Shown piece by piece: positions 45,691-56,400 of a DNA stretch of 64,000 nt. Made by a program: the position numbers and the translations under genes. The stretch is from assembly GCA_043787975.1 (NCBI GenBank), contig JAYVUK010000071.1, forward strand, positions 1 to 64,000, given 5' to 3'. Position 1 is the first letter of the stretch. Each line of letters begins with the position of its first letter. The stretch comes from JAPLDA01 sp043787975 (GTDB lineage Bacteria > Bacteroidota > Bacteroidia > AKYH767-A > 2013-40CM-41-45). The notes beneath the pieces were generated by a model that had not been told where the DNA came from, did no database searches, and saw only the letters and a program-made list of their open reading frames with translations.

Positions 45691-46374
45691 ATGATTGCAT
45701 CTCTGAAAATGTTTTACACATCAGTCGGTCGTAAATTTGTAATGGCAATGACCGGCCTGTTCCTGTGTATTTATCTCATCGAACACCTGTATGGGAACCT
45801 ACTTCTATACAAACTGGATAATGGAAGAGCATTCAACGACTACACGGAATTCATGACCGGGAACATGTTGATCCGTACCATTGAGTTTGTGTTATTCGGA
45901 GGAATCATCATCCACGCATTGGACGGATGCATGTTGATCTTTGCAAACAGAAGAGCGCGACCTGTTCGTTATGCCGTCAACCGCTCATCGCAAAACAGCA
46001 CCTGGTTTTCAAGAAACATGGGATTAACCGGAAGCATCATTTTTATTTTCTTGATCATTCACCTGCGGGAATTTTTCTTTGCGCACCGTTTCGGAGGAGC
46101 CCTTGAGCCCATGTCCATGAGTGTAGCAAATGCTTTTTCCTCATCATGGTATTCAGCGCTGTACGTTGTTGCGATGGTGTTGCTCGGGGCGCATCTCAAC
46201 CACGGCTTTCAAAGTGCATTTCAAACCTTAGGATGGAATAATCACAAGTACCTGAAAAAATTAAAACGCGTGGGAACAGTATTCGCCATGATCATGATGA
46301 TTGGTTTTTCTTCTTTTCCCATCATGTTCTACTTTAATTTGTTCAACATCACTTCAAATGTTTTAGGGCGATAA
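45691..46374 (+). CDS. sdhC: Succinate dehydrogenase cytochrome b subunit
   Basis: 227-residue membrane anchor with five hydrophobic helices and conserved histidines (IEHLYGN, IHALDG, IHLREFFF, HLNHGF) able to ligate two hemes, as in the single-anchor, diheme type B succinate:quinone oxidoreductases of Bacteroidota. It docks SdhAB and passes electrons to menaquinone. It heads the sdh operon, which is interrupted downstream by a four-helix-bundle gene before sdhA. Confidence 0.94.
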   Translation: MIASLKMFYTSVGRKFVMAMTGLFLCIYLIEHLYGNLLLYKLDNGRAFNDYTEFMTGNMLIRTIEFVLFGGIIIHALDGCMLIFANRRARPVRYAVNRSSQNSTWFSRNMGLTGSIIFIFLIIHLREFFFAHRFGGALEPMSMSVANAFSSSWYSALYVVAMVLLGAHLNHGFQSAFQTLGWNNHKYLKKLKRVGTVFAMIMMIGFSSFPIMFYFNLFNITSNVLGR

Positions 46375-46377
46375 TGG

Positions 46378-46409
46378 AATGGCTAAATGGATGAATTGTT
46401 AAATGGTTA
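46378..46409. repeat. Left inverted-repeat arm of four-helix-bundle element 2
   Basis: AATGGCTAAATGG (46378-46390) and TAAATGGTTA (46400-46409), separated by 9 nt. Both match the reverse complement of the right arm 46779-46802, where they are contiguous apart from one base. The arm starts 4 nt after the sdhC stop and runs over the start codon of the four-helix-bundle gene. Confidence 0.7.
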
Positions 46410-46789
46410 TGGCTGAAAAGAAATTTCTTACTTTGAATGATGTTGAATGTTATAAAATGGCTTTTCGTTTGAGTAATCGTATTTGGGATGTTGTTATTCA
46501 ATGGAAAGCATTTCCGCAGGGTACGATAGGAAAACAATTTGTGAATGCTGTGGATTCTATTTCTGCTAATGTAGCTGAGGGTTTCGGACGTTATGGAAAG
46601 AAAGATAAGATTCGGTTTTATCGGATCGCAAACGGTTCTGTTCTTGAATCATTAGATTGGAATGAAAAAGCAAAAGTCAGACAGTTAATTTCAGTTGATG
46701 AATATAAATACAACCTGGAACAATTAAAGCAAATTCCTAAAATGATAAATATATTGGTCAAAATCACGAATAGCAAATTAACCATTTAG
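46403..46789 (+). CDS. Four-helix-bundle protein (S23 / intervening-sequence family), in the sdh operon
   Basis: 128-residue helical protein with the family signature NVAEGFGR at 56-63 and RFYRIANGSVLES after it, otherwise clearly divergent from the copy at 16197. It lies between sdhC and sdhA in the same orientation, 28 nt after sdhC and 32 nt before sdhA, although sdhCAB is normally uninterrupted. Inverted GCCATTTA repeats frame it and include both its start and its stop codon. No link to succinate oxidation is known; I read it as an insertion. Confidence 0.82.
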   Translation: MVMAEKKFLTLNDVECYKMAFRLSNRIWDVVIQWKAFPQGTIGKQFVNAVDSISANVAEGFGRYGKKDKIRFYRIANGSVLESLDWNEKAKVRQLISVDEYKYNLEQLKQIPKMINILVKITNSKLTI

Positions 46790-46802
46790 CCATTTAGCCA
46801 TT
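46779..46802. repeat. Right inverted-repeat arm of four-helix-bundle element 2
   Basis: TAACCATTTAGCC followed by ATTTAGCCATT: the unit CCATTTAGCCATT occurs twice, overlapping (46782-46794 and 46790-46802). It is the reverse complement of the left arm at 46378-46409 and contains the stop codon (46787-46789) of the four-helix-bundle gene. Confidence 0.7.
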
Positions 46803-46821
46803 TGACTATTCTAACAATACA

Positions 46822-48741
46822 ATGAGCAAACTCAATTCAAAAATTCCCGACGGTTCCATAGAAGAAAAATGGACAAAATATAAATCCACGGTCCGTCTTG
46901 TAAATCCTGCCAACAAAAGAAAAATTGAAGTGATCGTGGTGGGCTCCGGATTGGCAGGAGCTTCAGCGGCTTCTTCACTGGCAGAACTCGGTTACTCGGT
47001 AAAATGTTTTTGCTTCCAGGATTCTCCTCGCAGAGCCCATTCGATTGCAGCGCAAGGAGGAATCAATGCAGCAAAAAATTATTCAAACGATGGCGACAGT
47101 GTATTCCGCCTATTCTATGATACAGTCAAAGGTGGCGATTACCGCGCCCGCGAAGCCAATGTATATCGCCTGGCGGAAGTAAGTACATCCATCATTGATC
47201 AGTGCGTTGCACAGGGAGTTCCGTTTGCGCGTGAGTATGGTGGGTTGCTCGATAACCGTTCTTTTGGTGGTGTGCAGGTTTCCCGAACTTTTTATGCGCG
47301 CGGACAAACAGGGCAACAATTATTGCTTGGCGCTTACTCTGCGTTGTCAAGACAGATTTCAAAAGGAAACTGCGAGATGCACAACCGTCATGAAATGCTT
47401 GAAGTGGTTGTGATCGACGGCAAAGCACGTGGTATCATCGCACGTAATTTAATCACAGGAGAAATTGAAAGGCATTCGGCGCACGCTGTTATCCTTGCAA
47501 CAGGTGGTTATGGAAATGTATTTTTTCTTTCCACCAATGCGATGGGTTGCAATACGACAGCCATCTGGAAAGCATATAAGAAAGGAGCGTTCTTCGGAAA
47601 TCCCTGCTTCACACAAATTCATCCGACATGCATTCCTGTGTCTGGGGAATACCAGTCAAAGCTCACCTTGATGAGTGAGAGTTTACGCAATGACGGACGC
47701 ATCTGGGTTCCGAAAAGCAAAGACGATGTGCGTAAACCTGCCGATATTCCTGAAGAAGAAAGAGATTATTATTTGGAGAGAAGATATCCTGCATTCGGAA
47801 ATTTAGTTCCGCGCGATGTTGCGTCCCGCGCTGCCAAGGAGCGGTGCGATGAAGGATATGGAGTAGGCCCGTCAAAGCTTGCAGTGTATCTTGATTTCAA
47901 GGAAGCGATCAATCGCCTCGGTTTAGATGTAATCAAAGAACGTTACGGAAATCTTTTCGAGATGTATGACAAGATTACCGGAGAAGATCCATACAAAACT
48001 CCAATGCGGATTTATCCCGCAGTGCATTACACAATGGGTGGTTTGTGGGTGGACTATAACCTGATGACTTCCATTTCCGGTTTGTATGCACTCGGTGAGT
48101 GTAACTTCAGTGATCACGGAGCCAATCGTCTCGGAGCCTCTGCATTGATGCAGGGTTTAGCCGATGGCTATTTTGTAGTTCCCTATACCATCGGTGAATA
48201 TCTCGCTGATGAAATCCGTAATGCAGCAGTACCGGTTTCACATCCTGAATTTGAAAAAGCAGAAAGTGCGGTGAAGGAAAACATCAACCGATTGATGAAT
48301 GTGAAAGGAAAACAGAGCGTAGATGATTTGCACAAGAAGCTCGGCAAAGTGATGTGGGAATATTGTGGCATGGGACGCAACGAACAAGGATTGCTGAAAG
48401 CGCGTACCTTGATTAAAGAAATCAAAGAAGAGTTTTGGAAAGATGTTCGCGTTTCCGGAAGTGCAGATGAGTTCAATCCTGAGTTGGAAAAGGCAGGGCG
48501 TGTTGCCGACTTCATCGAGTTGGGCGCGTTGATGGTTGAAGATGCATTGCAACGCAAGGAGTCCTGTGGCGGACATTTTCGTGAAGAGTCACAAACCGAA
48601 GACGGAGAAGCAAAACGCGACGATGCAAACTTCAGTTACGTGTCAGCATGGGAATACGCAGGCGACAACAACGCTCCTATGTTGAACAAGGAAGAATTAA
48701 AATTTGATGTGGTGCATCCAAGTCAGAGGAGTTATAAATAA
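46822..48741 (+). CDS. sdhA: Succinate dehydrogenase / fumarate reductase flavoprotein subunit
   Basis: 639-residue flavoprotein: FAD-binding GSGLAGASAASSLAELG at 41-57, HSIAAQGGINA with His73 at the position of covalent FAD attachment, substrate-site region with HPTCIP, and SDHGANRLGASALMQG near the C-terminal FAD contact. It oxidises succinate to fumarate in the TCA cycle at the cytoplasmic face of the inner membrane. Length is normal for the type B family. Confidence 0.96.
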   Translation: MSKLNSKIPDGSIEEKWTKYKSTVRLVNPANKRKIEVIVVGSGLAGASAASSLAELGYSVKCFCFQDSPRRAHSIAAQGGINAAKNYSNDGDSVFRLFYDTVKGGDYRAREANVYRLAEVSTSIIDQCVAQGVPFAREYGGLLDNRSFGGVQVSRTFYARGQTGQQLLLGAYSALSRQISKGNCEMHNRHEMLEVVVIDGKARGIIARNLITGEIERHSAHAVILATGGYGNVFFLSTNAMGCNTTAIWKAYKKGAFFGNPCFTQIHPTCIPVSGEYQSKLTLMSESLRNDGRIWVPKSKDDVRKPADIPEEERDYYLERRYPAFGNLVPRDVASRAAKERCDEGYGVGPSKLAVYLDFKEAINRLGLDVIKERYGNLFEMYDKITGEDPYKTPMRIYPAVHYTMGGLWVDYNLMTSISGLYALGECNFSDHGANRLGASALMQGLADGYFVVPYTIGEYLADEIRNAAVPVSHPEFEKAESAVKENINRLMNVKGKQSVDDLHKKLGKVMWEYCGMGRNEQGLLKARTLIKEIKEEFWKDVRVSGSADEFNPELEKAGRVADFIELGALMVEDALQRKESCGGHFREESQTEDGEAKRDDANFSYVSAWEYAGDNNAPMLNKEELKFDVVHPSQRSYK

Positions 48742-48742
48742 T

Positions 48743-48795
48743 TTGATAATTCGTCAATTAGCTAATTAGCTAATTAACCAATCAGCTAATCAAGA
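48743..48795. repeat. CTAATTAG repeat between sdhA and sdhB
   Basis: GTCAATTAGCTAATTAGC, then TAATTAACCAATCAGCTAATC: three self-complementary TTAGCTAA units fill the 55-nt sdhA-sdhB spacer and end just before the sdhB start. Same family as at 21521, 25714 and 26205. Confidence 0.65.
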
Positions 48796-48796
48796 T

Positions 48797-49558
48797 ATGA
48801 GCGAGACAATCAATCTCAAGTTAAGAATCTGGCGACAGAAAAACTCATCCGACAAAGGTCGGTTTGAAATCTATGACATGCCCGGCGTAAGCACACACAT
48901 GTCTTTTCTTGAAATGATGGACGTGCTGAACGACCGTTTGATCAAAGAAGAAAAAGATCCTGTTGCTTTTGATCATGATTGCCGCGAAGGTATCTGCGGC
49001 ATGTGCAGCATGTACATCAACGGTCGTGCGCATGGTCCGTTGAAAGGAACAACGGTTTGCCAGCTTCACATGCGTCATTTTGATAATGGGGAAACGGTAA
49101 CCATCGAACCCTGGAGAGCAGAAGCATTTCCTGTGATCAAAGACCTCGCTGTTGACCGCAGCGCTTTTGACAGCATCGTACAGGCGGGAGGATATATTTC
49201 TGTGAACACGGGAAACGCAGTGGATGCGAATGCGCTTCCGATTGACAAAGTAAAATCGGATGAAGCATTTGATGCCGCAGCCTGCATCGGTTGCGGGGCT
49301 TGTGTGGCAGCGTGTAAAAATGCTTCAGCCATGTTATTCATGTCGGCAAAAGTTTCGCAGTTAGCGTTGTTACCGCAGGGAGAACCTGAACGTAATCTTC
49401 GCGTTTTGAAAATGATGGAAGCACACGATGATGCAGGTTTCGGAAGCTGCACCAACACCGGTGCATGCGAAGCTGAGTGCCCGAAAGAAATTTCTGTCTC
49501 GCACATCGCACGACTGAACAGAGAATACCTTCGCGCAAGTTTGATTAGCGAAAAGTGA
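48797..49558 (+). CDS. sdhB: Succinate dehydrogenase iron-sulfur subunit
   Basis: 253-residue protein with a plant-ferredoxin-type [2Fe-2S] motif (CREGICGMCSM) and C-terminal clusters in CIGCGACVAACKN and CTNTGACEAECPKEI. It carries electrons from SdhA to the SdhC hemes. Last gene of the sdh operon; I see no clear intrinsic terminator directly after it. Confidence 0.96.
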   Translation: MSETINLKLRIWRQKNSSDKGRFEIYDMPGVSTHMSFLEMMDVLNDRLIKEEKDPVAFDHDCREGICGMCSMYINGRAHGPLKGTTVCQLHMRHFDNGETVTIEPWRAEAFPVIKDLAVDRSAFDSIVQAGGYISVNTGNAVDANALPIDKVKSDEAFDAAACIGCGACVAACKNASAMLFMSAKVSQLALLPQGEPERNLRVLKMMEAHDDAGFGSCTNTGACEAECPKEISVSHIARLNREYLRASLISEK

Positions 49559-49906
49559 TTTTTCAGTTGTTCGTTATTCGTTGTTAGGTTGTTGAGGTAC
49601 GACTGACCCTTGCATAGGTGGTAATAGGCAGGCTTAAGCCCGCCCCCCAGCCTTAATTTGCATTGTCATTCCGATCCCGATAATATCGGGAGAGGAATCC
49701 TTTTTCAAACTGCCCCACTACCCTAAATTCCATTTTCTGATTTCATATTTCTGATTTTGGTTTTCCGATACCTAATCCCTATTTGCTGGCTACTCTCTCC
49801 CTGTAGAATCTGTCCTTTAACCCCCATTATCGTCCGTTCACCAATTAGCTGTTGACTGCTGCCATCAATTGGAATACTTTTCCGGTCAGTACCCAAAACG
49901 GTTGTT
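49559..49906. other. 348-nt spacer after sdhB with short palindromes
   Basis: No coding region is recognisable. It contains GGCAGGCTTAAGCCCGCC (49627-49644), an inverted repeat with one G-U-type mismatch, and GTCATTCCGATCCCGATAAT onward (49665-49699), in which CCCGAT/ATCGGG and TTCC/GGAA can pair. The latter starts with the same GTCATTCCGA as the palindromes at 27161 and 31091, but continues differently. The rest is pyrimidine-rich. Confidence 0.6.
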
Positions 49907-50224
49907 ATGACTTCAATGGAAATTCAGGATTATGTTCATGTGTATAGTATGTTTTCTTTTCGTAATGGAAACAGAATTCCCGGTATCATCGTGAACAAAT
50001 ACAATCCTGCAACTTCACAGGTTGAATATTATTTCATTGCGCATGAAGACATGCAGGCATATAAAAACGCCTTTGAAAAATACGATCGTAAAACGTGTGT
50101 GAATCTTAGTAAACGTATAAACACGGAAGATATTCAAAACATACAACCGGTATCTCTCTCTGATTATAAAATTATAATGCAATTGATGAATGAACAGCAA
50201 CAGGTACGTAACATGCAGCATTAA
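49907..50224 (+). CDS. Small hypothetical protein
   Basis: 105 residues, no signal peptide or membrane helix. It begins with a beta-rich part (FSFRNGNRIPGIIVNKYNPA, then QVEYYFIAH) followed by helices, ending in a Gln/Met/Asn-rich tail. It resembles small Chitinophaga-type cytoplasmic proteins of unknown role. The GC-rich hairpin 36 nt downstream supports it being a real monocistronic gene. Confidence 0.65.
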   Translation: MTSMEIQDYVHVYSMFSFRNGNRIPGIIVNKYNPATSQVEYYFIAHEDMQAYKNAFEKYDRKTCVNLSKRINTEDIQNIQPVSLSDYKIIMQLMNEQQQVRNMQH

Positions 50225-50259
50225 AAACTACATGAAATTAAAAATATAAGATTGCAAAG

Positions 50260-50280
50260 ACCCGCCCATTGCTGCGGGTT
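50260..50280 (+). terminator. Probable terminator hairpin
   Basis: ACCCGC and GCGGGT pair around the loop CCATTGCT, followed by TGTTGTCG, a weak T-rich run. It lies 36 nt after the small gene at 49907. Confidence 0.5.
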
Positions 50281-50399
50281 GTTGTCGTTTATGTATACTT
50301 GTGTTGGTTCAGAATTGATTGTGAGTTTTTAGATTAAATGTGAATGGATTTGTGAGGAAATTATTTTGTGAATAATAAGGAAACATTAAACTTTTTTTC

Positions 50400-50407
50400 T
50401 ATCTTAG
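50400..50407 (+). promoter_or_regulatory. Possible -7 element
   Basis: TATCTTAG, two bases from TAnnTTTG, about 50 nt before the signal-peptide ATG of the 915-residue secreted protein, after an A/T-rich stretch. Motif match only. Confidence 0.25.
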
Positions 50408-50458
50408 TCGGCTTATTTGTATTAACAGTATTGAATGGAATTTAACAACTACAAAACA

Positions 50459-53182
50459 ATGAACAAAATCCGGAAAGTAGTTTTTGTAAGCGTACTTTTT
50501 ATCACAGCGCTTTCCTATCATTCTTTTTCGCAGGTCCCCGGCGATTATGGTTCAATTGCATCCGGAAATTGGGGTTCAGCTTCAACCTGGGGAATATATA
50601 ATGGATTTGATTTCACAAGTAATCCTGCCGCGTCACCTCCTCTTTGTGCTGACAATGTTTGGATTACATCACCATACACAGTAACCGTAGAAGCATCATT
50701 AAAAAATTGTAATAATTTGGATGTACAGGCAGGTGCAACTCTTTGGACAGGTGACGGTACATTAAATGGTAACCGATACATTACGGTATGTGGAAGCAGC
50801 ATCGTCTGCGACGGTACAATCGGTAATGGTGCAACGTACGATAACATTTCTTTTAATATTGATGCTGCAAACTGTGCCATTACAGGAACAGGAGCTTTTG
50901 ATGCTTCGCGTATCAGGAAAGAATATGCAACGAATGCCACTACCAACCTCACCATTGATATGAATGTGAATCTCCGTTTTAACGGAACTTCATTGACCCA
51001 GATTTATAACGATGCAGCCAATACGAATTTTAATGTAACTGTTGGTAGTTCAACTGCGAGCACAGCCATTTTAACCTGCGTTGCAGGAAATGCATCCATT
51101 GATGATATTGATGGGGTACAGTCACCATTAGTGGAAAAGGGAGGTTCTTATACGATAAATTCTACCATGGTGGTGGGCAACAAAATTTATGTGCAAACGA
51201 ACAATGCGAATCCTACTTACAAAAATAAGTGGACAATTAATGGAACACTTAAGACAAGTGAAATTGTTTCTTCAGGAGCAGCACCGGTTGTCCCTGCTGG
51301 TGGCGGAGCCGCTAAGGATAGTATGGTTGTGAACAGCGGCGGTAGTTTAAATATAACAGGAACGAATGCCTTTTCTATTTTGACAACATTAGCGACTACA
51401 AATAATAATTTTTATGTTTTTAAGGAAGGAAGTACTGTGGAGTATTCTGCTTCAGGTGCTCAGACAATTAAAACCAGTGTTGATTTCGGAACGGTTGGTA
51501 TAAATAATTCGGAGTCTCAATATTATAACCTGATTATTTCAGGAAGCGGAAGCAAAACTCCGTCCAGCGCAATGGCAGTTAGAAATGATATTACCATTAC
51601 AAACAGTACCGGGGCAGCAATTTTATCGGCCGGTACATTCAACATCAGCATCGGTGGTAATTGGACGAACTACAATCAAAGTGGTTTTACGGAAGGTGCA
51701 TTAACTCAACTTGTAACGTTCTTTCCAAATGCTGTTACACTTGGAAACAATAACCAAATCATTACCTGTCCGGGAGGAGAATTTTTTAATAGTGTGAACC
51801 TTAGTAAAACATATGCGACAGCTAACGGAAAATATGTACAATTAAACAATGACGTTACGGTAGCAAAGACGTTGACGTTTTCAAGTACTGATTCATCCTG
51901 CATGGTTCTGAACGGCAATACGCTCAATATCACTAACGTCAATAACGCCGCTGCTCCATGGAATGGAATTATTGTCAGTGCTATTAATAATACCGCGGGT
52001 AGCTCTAACACATGCCGTTATATTATCAGTGAAACTGCAGTTGGCACCGCACTCTATGCTACCAATCCAAGTAAGATTAAGTGGACTTTTGGTACAGCAG
52101 CTACAATCTCTGCAGCCACCAATTATAATTTTCCTTTTGGCGTGAGTACTTCTTCCAGGATTCCCATTCCGGTAACTATTGGTAAGAAGGTATCGGGAAC
52201 CACTGTAGATGTGACCATTGCAACGCGACATTCTCCGGGAGACGTCTCGCCTTCAGATAATCGTCCATGGGATGATGTAACTGCTGTTCCTCAAGTAAGC
52301 GTAATGCCAAGTTTGTTTGTGGCTGTAAATCCTGCTGCAGATTCCAATACGATTGATCGTTGGTGGGAGGTGGGTGCTTCTGTTACTCCGTTCCTGATAG
52401 ACTCGATTCGTTTTTCTTACCAGGGGATTGAAAATACCATGAATCCCGCTTATCAAACAGGCGCTGTAAAAGCACAGGACTGGACAGGATCAGGCTGGGA
52501 TAAAGGAGTAACATTGCCTTGTGCATATTGTTATTCAGGTGTAACCGGTGCAGGTGTTATCGGAGTAGCAGTGCTGCGATCTGATACACTTCTAACTTAC
52601 CAACCGTGGGTATTAACTTCTGTCACACATCCGTTGCCGATCAAACTCATATCATTTACCGGAAAATTAAATGATGGCAAAGTGGACCTGAATTGGATAA
52701 CTGCTTCTGAAATCAACAACAAGTATTTTTACATAGAGCGCAGCCGTGACGGAAAAGTATTTGAAGACATCGGAATAAAAGATGGGGCCGGCAATTCAAC
52801 GGTTACCTTATATTATAGTTTTATAGATGGTCAGCCTTATTCCGGTCTTTCCTATTACCGGCTTCGCCAGGAAGATTATGATGGTACGGTTTCATACAGT
52901 GAATTGGTTCCTATTCTTAACAAAGATAAAGGGGCTGCATGGTATGTATTCCCGAATCCTGCTACGGATGTGATCAAAATTGCAAACAGCGGCAGCGATC
53001 ATTTACAAAATGCAACCTTCAATTTATACAACCCGGAAGGCACCTTGATCAAAACGATCTCACTGGATGCAAAAAACCAGTCAGTTGTAAAAGTTGACAT
53101 TAGTGACCTTGCCAAAGGGGTGTATTTTGGAAGAGTTACAGACGATTTCAACCAGCAGGTATTTAAGATTGTAAAGAATTAA
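50459..53182 (+). CDS. Large secreted beta protein with T9SS type A CTD
   Basis: 907 residues from this ATG (an ATG 24 nt upstream is possible). Signal peptide ends SYHSFSQ. The body is Asn/Thr/Ser-rich with strands typical of beta-helix or autotransporter-like repeats (GSIASGNWGSASTWG opening, VNSGGSLNITGTN). The segment SFTGKLNDGKVDLNWITASE at about 745-765 is a beta domain commonly found just before the sorting domain, and the last 80 residues (WYVFPNPATDVIKI...GVYFGRVTD) are a type A CTD. Surface adhesin or matrix protein by inference. Confidence 0.87.
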   Translation: MNKIRKVVFVSVLFITALSYHSFSQVPGDYGSIASGNWGSASTWGIYNGFDFTSNPAASPPLCADNVWITSPYTVTVEASLKNCNNLDVQAGATLWTGDGTLNGNRYITVCGSSIVCDGTIGNGATYDNISFNIDAANCAITGTGAFDASRIRKEYATNATTNLTIDMNVNLRFNGTSLTQIYNDAANTNFNVTVGSSTASTAILTCVAGNASIDDIDGVQSPLVEKGGSYTINSTMVVGNKIYVQTNNANPTYKNKWTINGTLKTSEIVSSGAAPVVPAGGGAAKDSMVVNSGGSLNITGTNAFSILTTLATTNNNFYVFKEGSTVEYSASGAQTIKTSVDFGTVGINNSESQYYNLIISGSGSKTPSSAMAVRNDITITNSTGAAILSAGTFNISIGGNWTNYNQSGFTEGALTQLVTFFPNAVTLGNNNQIITCPGGEFFNSVNLSKTYATANGKYVQLNNDVTVAKTLTFSSTDSSCMVLNGNTLNITNVNNAAAPWNGIIVSAINNTAGSSNTCRYIISETAVGTALYATNPSKIKWTFGTAATISAATNYNFPFGVSTSSRIPIPVTIGKKVSGTTVDVTIATRHSPGDVSPSDNRPWDDVTAVPQVSVMPSLFVAVNPAADSNTIDRWWEVGASVTPFLIDSIRFSYQGIENTMNPAYQTGAVKAQDWTGSGWDKGVTLPCAYCYSGVTGAGVIGVAVLRSDTLLTYQPWVLTSVTHPLPIKLISFTGKLNDGKVDLNWITASEINNKYFYIERSRDGKVFEDIGIKDGAGNSTVTLYYSFIDGQPYSGLSYYRLRQEDYDGTVSYSELVPILNKDKGAAWYVFPNPATDVIKIANSGSDHLQNATFNLYNPEGTLIKTISLDAKNQSVVKVDISDLAKGVYFGRVTDDFNQQVFKIVKN

Positions 53183-53493
53183 TCGGAGCCGGCCACGCGG
53201 TATGAGGTGGGTTTCCCTTGTTTCTGGTTTTATAAATTTTTATTGTCGTAAGCCATTTTTTTTTAACACGCTAAACATTATCTTGCAGGCGTTCCGTGGG
53301 AGTTTCCCCAGGATAAGTTCAATGAATTCAAAAAAATCATCAACAAAAAGAATATTCGAATCTGCATGTTGAAAATTAACAGAGAGTTTATACATCGTTC
53401 ATCATCCCTTGAAACGTGATGAACAATTTTGCAAGAGATGAAAATTACTTAACAGTATAAAAAAATATCAACACCTCAACTCATTCCACCACC
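53183..53493. other. 311-nt spacer upstream of the 2227-residue protein gene
   Basis: No gene recognisable. GTTCATCA (53397-53404) and TGATGAAC (53417-53424) form a perfect 8-bp stem about 70 nt before the next ATG; it could sit in the leader of that mRNA. No convincing terminator for the upstream gene is seen. Confidence 0.5.
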
Positions 53494-56400
53494 ATGAAAG
53501 AACAAGTATCTAATTCAACAAAAAAGTCATTATTCTATTTACAGAAATTCGTTTACGTTTTCTTATTTGCAATGCTTGTCAGACTTACAAGCTTTGGACA
53601 AACCTCGGTTCAGAATTTTGGAACGGGCACAGCGTCGCAAACAAGTCAAACCGGATCAACTGCAATTATTCCAAATCCTACTTCCGGAACAACCTGGGCA
53701 AGAGGAGGAGTTACAGCGCCTGCGGCTCCGATCTTAGTTCTTAATACATCCAACCCTTTGGGAACAACCGGATCTTATGTGAGAGGTGTTGCGTCCACAT
53801 CAACGTCTGTTTCTAAGTTTTCTCCGTGGGTAGCTTATACAGGTGGAACGGAGTTTTATACTTCTTTCAAAGTATTGTTTGGAGATGCTTCGGCCGGAAG
53901 CACAGCTATTTCAGGACAATGGGGTTTTTTCCAGGGTGCAGGTGCCATGTATTCCGATGCGAGTAATTTTAGCAGTGCGCAGGTGTTCACAGGATTGTTT
54001 TTTACGTACGGAGCAGGAGGGGCTCTTACTCTGACTTACAGGGCTGGAGGAACCACCGTGAATACCGGATTGACACAAACTTCTTTCAGTTCAGCAACGG
54101 TCTATACTGTTGAAATAGTAGGTAACAACAAGACGAGTGGAACAATTAATTATACCTATAACGGAAATTCCCAATCGGTTGCTGTTCAAAAATTTGATTT
54201 GTATATCAACGGCACCAAAATCGGTGATGACCTGGCGGAAGCATCATTGCTGGCGAATACCGCGATCGCTTCCGGAACTTTTATCGGTATCAGCAGCACA
54301 TCTAATGTTGCAAATATTTTTGTGGATGATGCCACAACCTACAATGCTGTTCCTGCTGCTATTGGTGTAGGAGCTACTTCTGCAACATTGGCAAACATTA
54401 CACAGCCCACAGGTTCTATCACCCAGGGAACAAACGATAATGTATTATCCGGTTTCACAGTTACTTCTGCTTCGACTGTTGACTTTACCAATGTAGTTGT
54501 TACGGCAACCGGCTCTGCTAATGGAAGTGATCTTAATTCGTTCAGAATTTTCAGAGACAATGATGGGAATGGTAGCATCAATGGTGCAGATGCAGCCGTT
54601 TCCGGGACGGTTACATATTCCGGAACCATGACATTTCCGATTTCAGGAGAAACCGGAATTACGTCAACGAGAAATTATTTAATAGTTGCCAATGTCGCCG
54701 CTGTTGGTACTTCAACTGCCGGACGTACGGTGACTGCAAGCATCGGCTCCGGTAATTTTACTACCACAGCAGTTACCAATCTGGGAAGTGCAACCGGCAA
54801 TTCAAGAATCATTGCGGCACCTGTAGGAATTCCGGCTATTACTGTTACAGGAATTCCGTTGAGCACTTTTAATACTACAACCGGAACACCAAGTACTTCT
54901 CAAAAAGATACGGTTTCCGGAACTGACCTCACCGATAACATCTCTGTTAAACCGCCTGCCTCCTTTGAAGTTTCTTTGAATAATTCAACGTGGATTGCTT
55001 TTCCTGATTCAATTGTGCTTACCCCAACGTTAGGCGTTGTAAGTGCAACTCCAATTTATGTCAGATTTAATCCTACGGTTTCAGGTACAACGACCGGAAG
55101 CATTATCAATCGTTCAAATGGCGCTTCAGCAATCAATGTCCCGGTTACCGGTAACAGTGTCGGACCAATTTCTTATTTAGTTACAGGAAGTACGTATACC
55201 CAGGATTTCAATGGGCTTCCTCCATCAGGTTCATTTAGTTATACAGGTCAGGGTTCCGGACCATTCTATACATTCGGATCTCCTGTAAGCGCATCCGGAA
55301 CAACCGGTTGGCAGTTTTTAAGAGTGGCAGGTTCAACTGCTGATGCAAAATTTACAGTGGATGATGGTGGAAGTAATTCAGGTTCTGCATTTAGTTATGG
55401 AACCGGAACTGCTACCGATCGTGCATTCGGTGCATTGACTTCGGGCGCCAACACTTCCAGGATTGGTGCCGTCATTAAAAACAGTACATCAGATATTTTA
55501 ACCAATGTCACCATCTCTTATGCAGGTGAGCAGTGGAGATATGGCGGAACTGCCGGAGTAACGAACACATTGAGATTCTCCTATGCAGTTGGTGCTTCAG
55601 ATATTTCAACGAACACGGTTACAGCAGTGCCTACATTGGATTTCGGTTCGCCGATTACATCAGGTGGAACAGCTGCAGCGCTTAACGGAAATGCACCTGC
55701 CAACAGAACACAGATTCCTGCCACTTCTTTTGTATTGAACAGCAACTGGATGCCGGGTCAAAACCTGGTCATCTACTGGGATGATATTAAACCTTCAGGA
55801 AATGCGAATGGTATTGCCGTGGATGACTTTAGTTTTTCTGCAACCGCTCCTTCAGCACCTACTCAGCAGGATAGCACCATTTCGTTTAATAATGTTTCGA
55901 CATTTTCACTTACAGCACACTGGTTGAAAGGAAATGGAACAGGCCGCATTGTGGTGATGAACACATCGAATTCATTTACAAATCCTACCGATGGAACTTC
56001 GCCTACTGCAAACGCGAATTACATTTCCGGTCAGCAGGTGATTTACAACGGAATCGGCGATTCTGTTCATGTAACAGGATTAACAGCGGGAACTACATAT
56101 TCTTTCAGGGTTTACGCCTACAACGGATCCGGCGCATCAACAAGATATAGTACTGCAAGCATTGCAGCGCCATTCGATAATCCGAAAAGCCAGGCAACAG
56201 TGTCTCCGGTACCACCGACACAATTAATTGTAACATCGGTGAACGGAGGAATCACTCCATTTACCAATGGTTCGTTCTACCTTGTTGTTCAGACGTTGGA
56301 TGGAGCAGGCTTTCCTCAAAACGTAATCGCGAACACAAATTTATTGGTATCTATTTTACCCGGAAATGGATTTGGTACACCAAGTGGTAACCTTGTTGGA

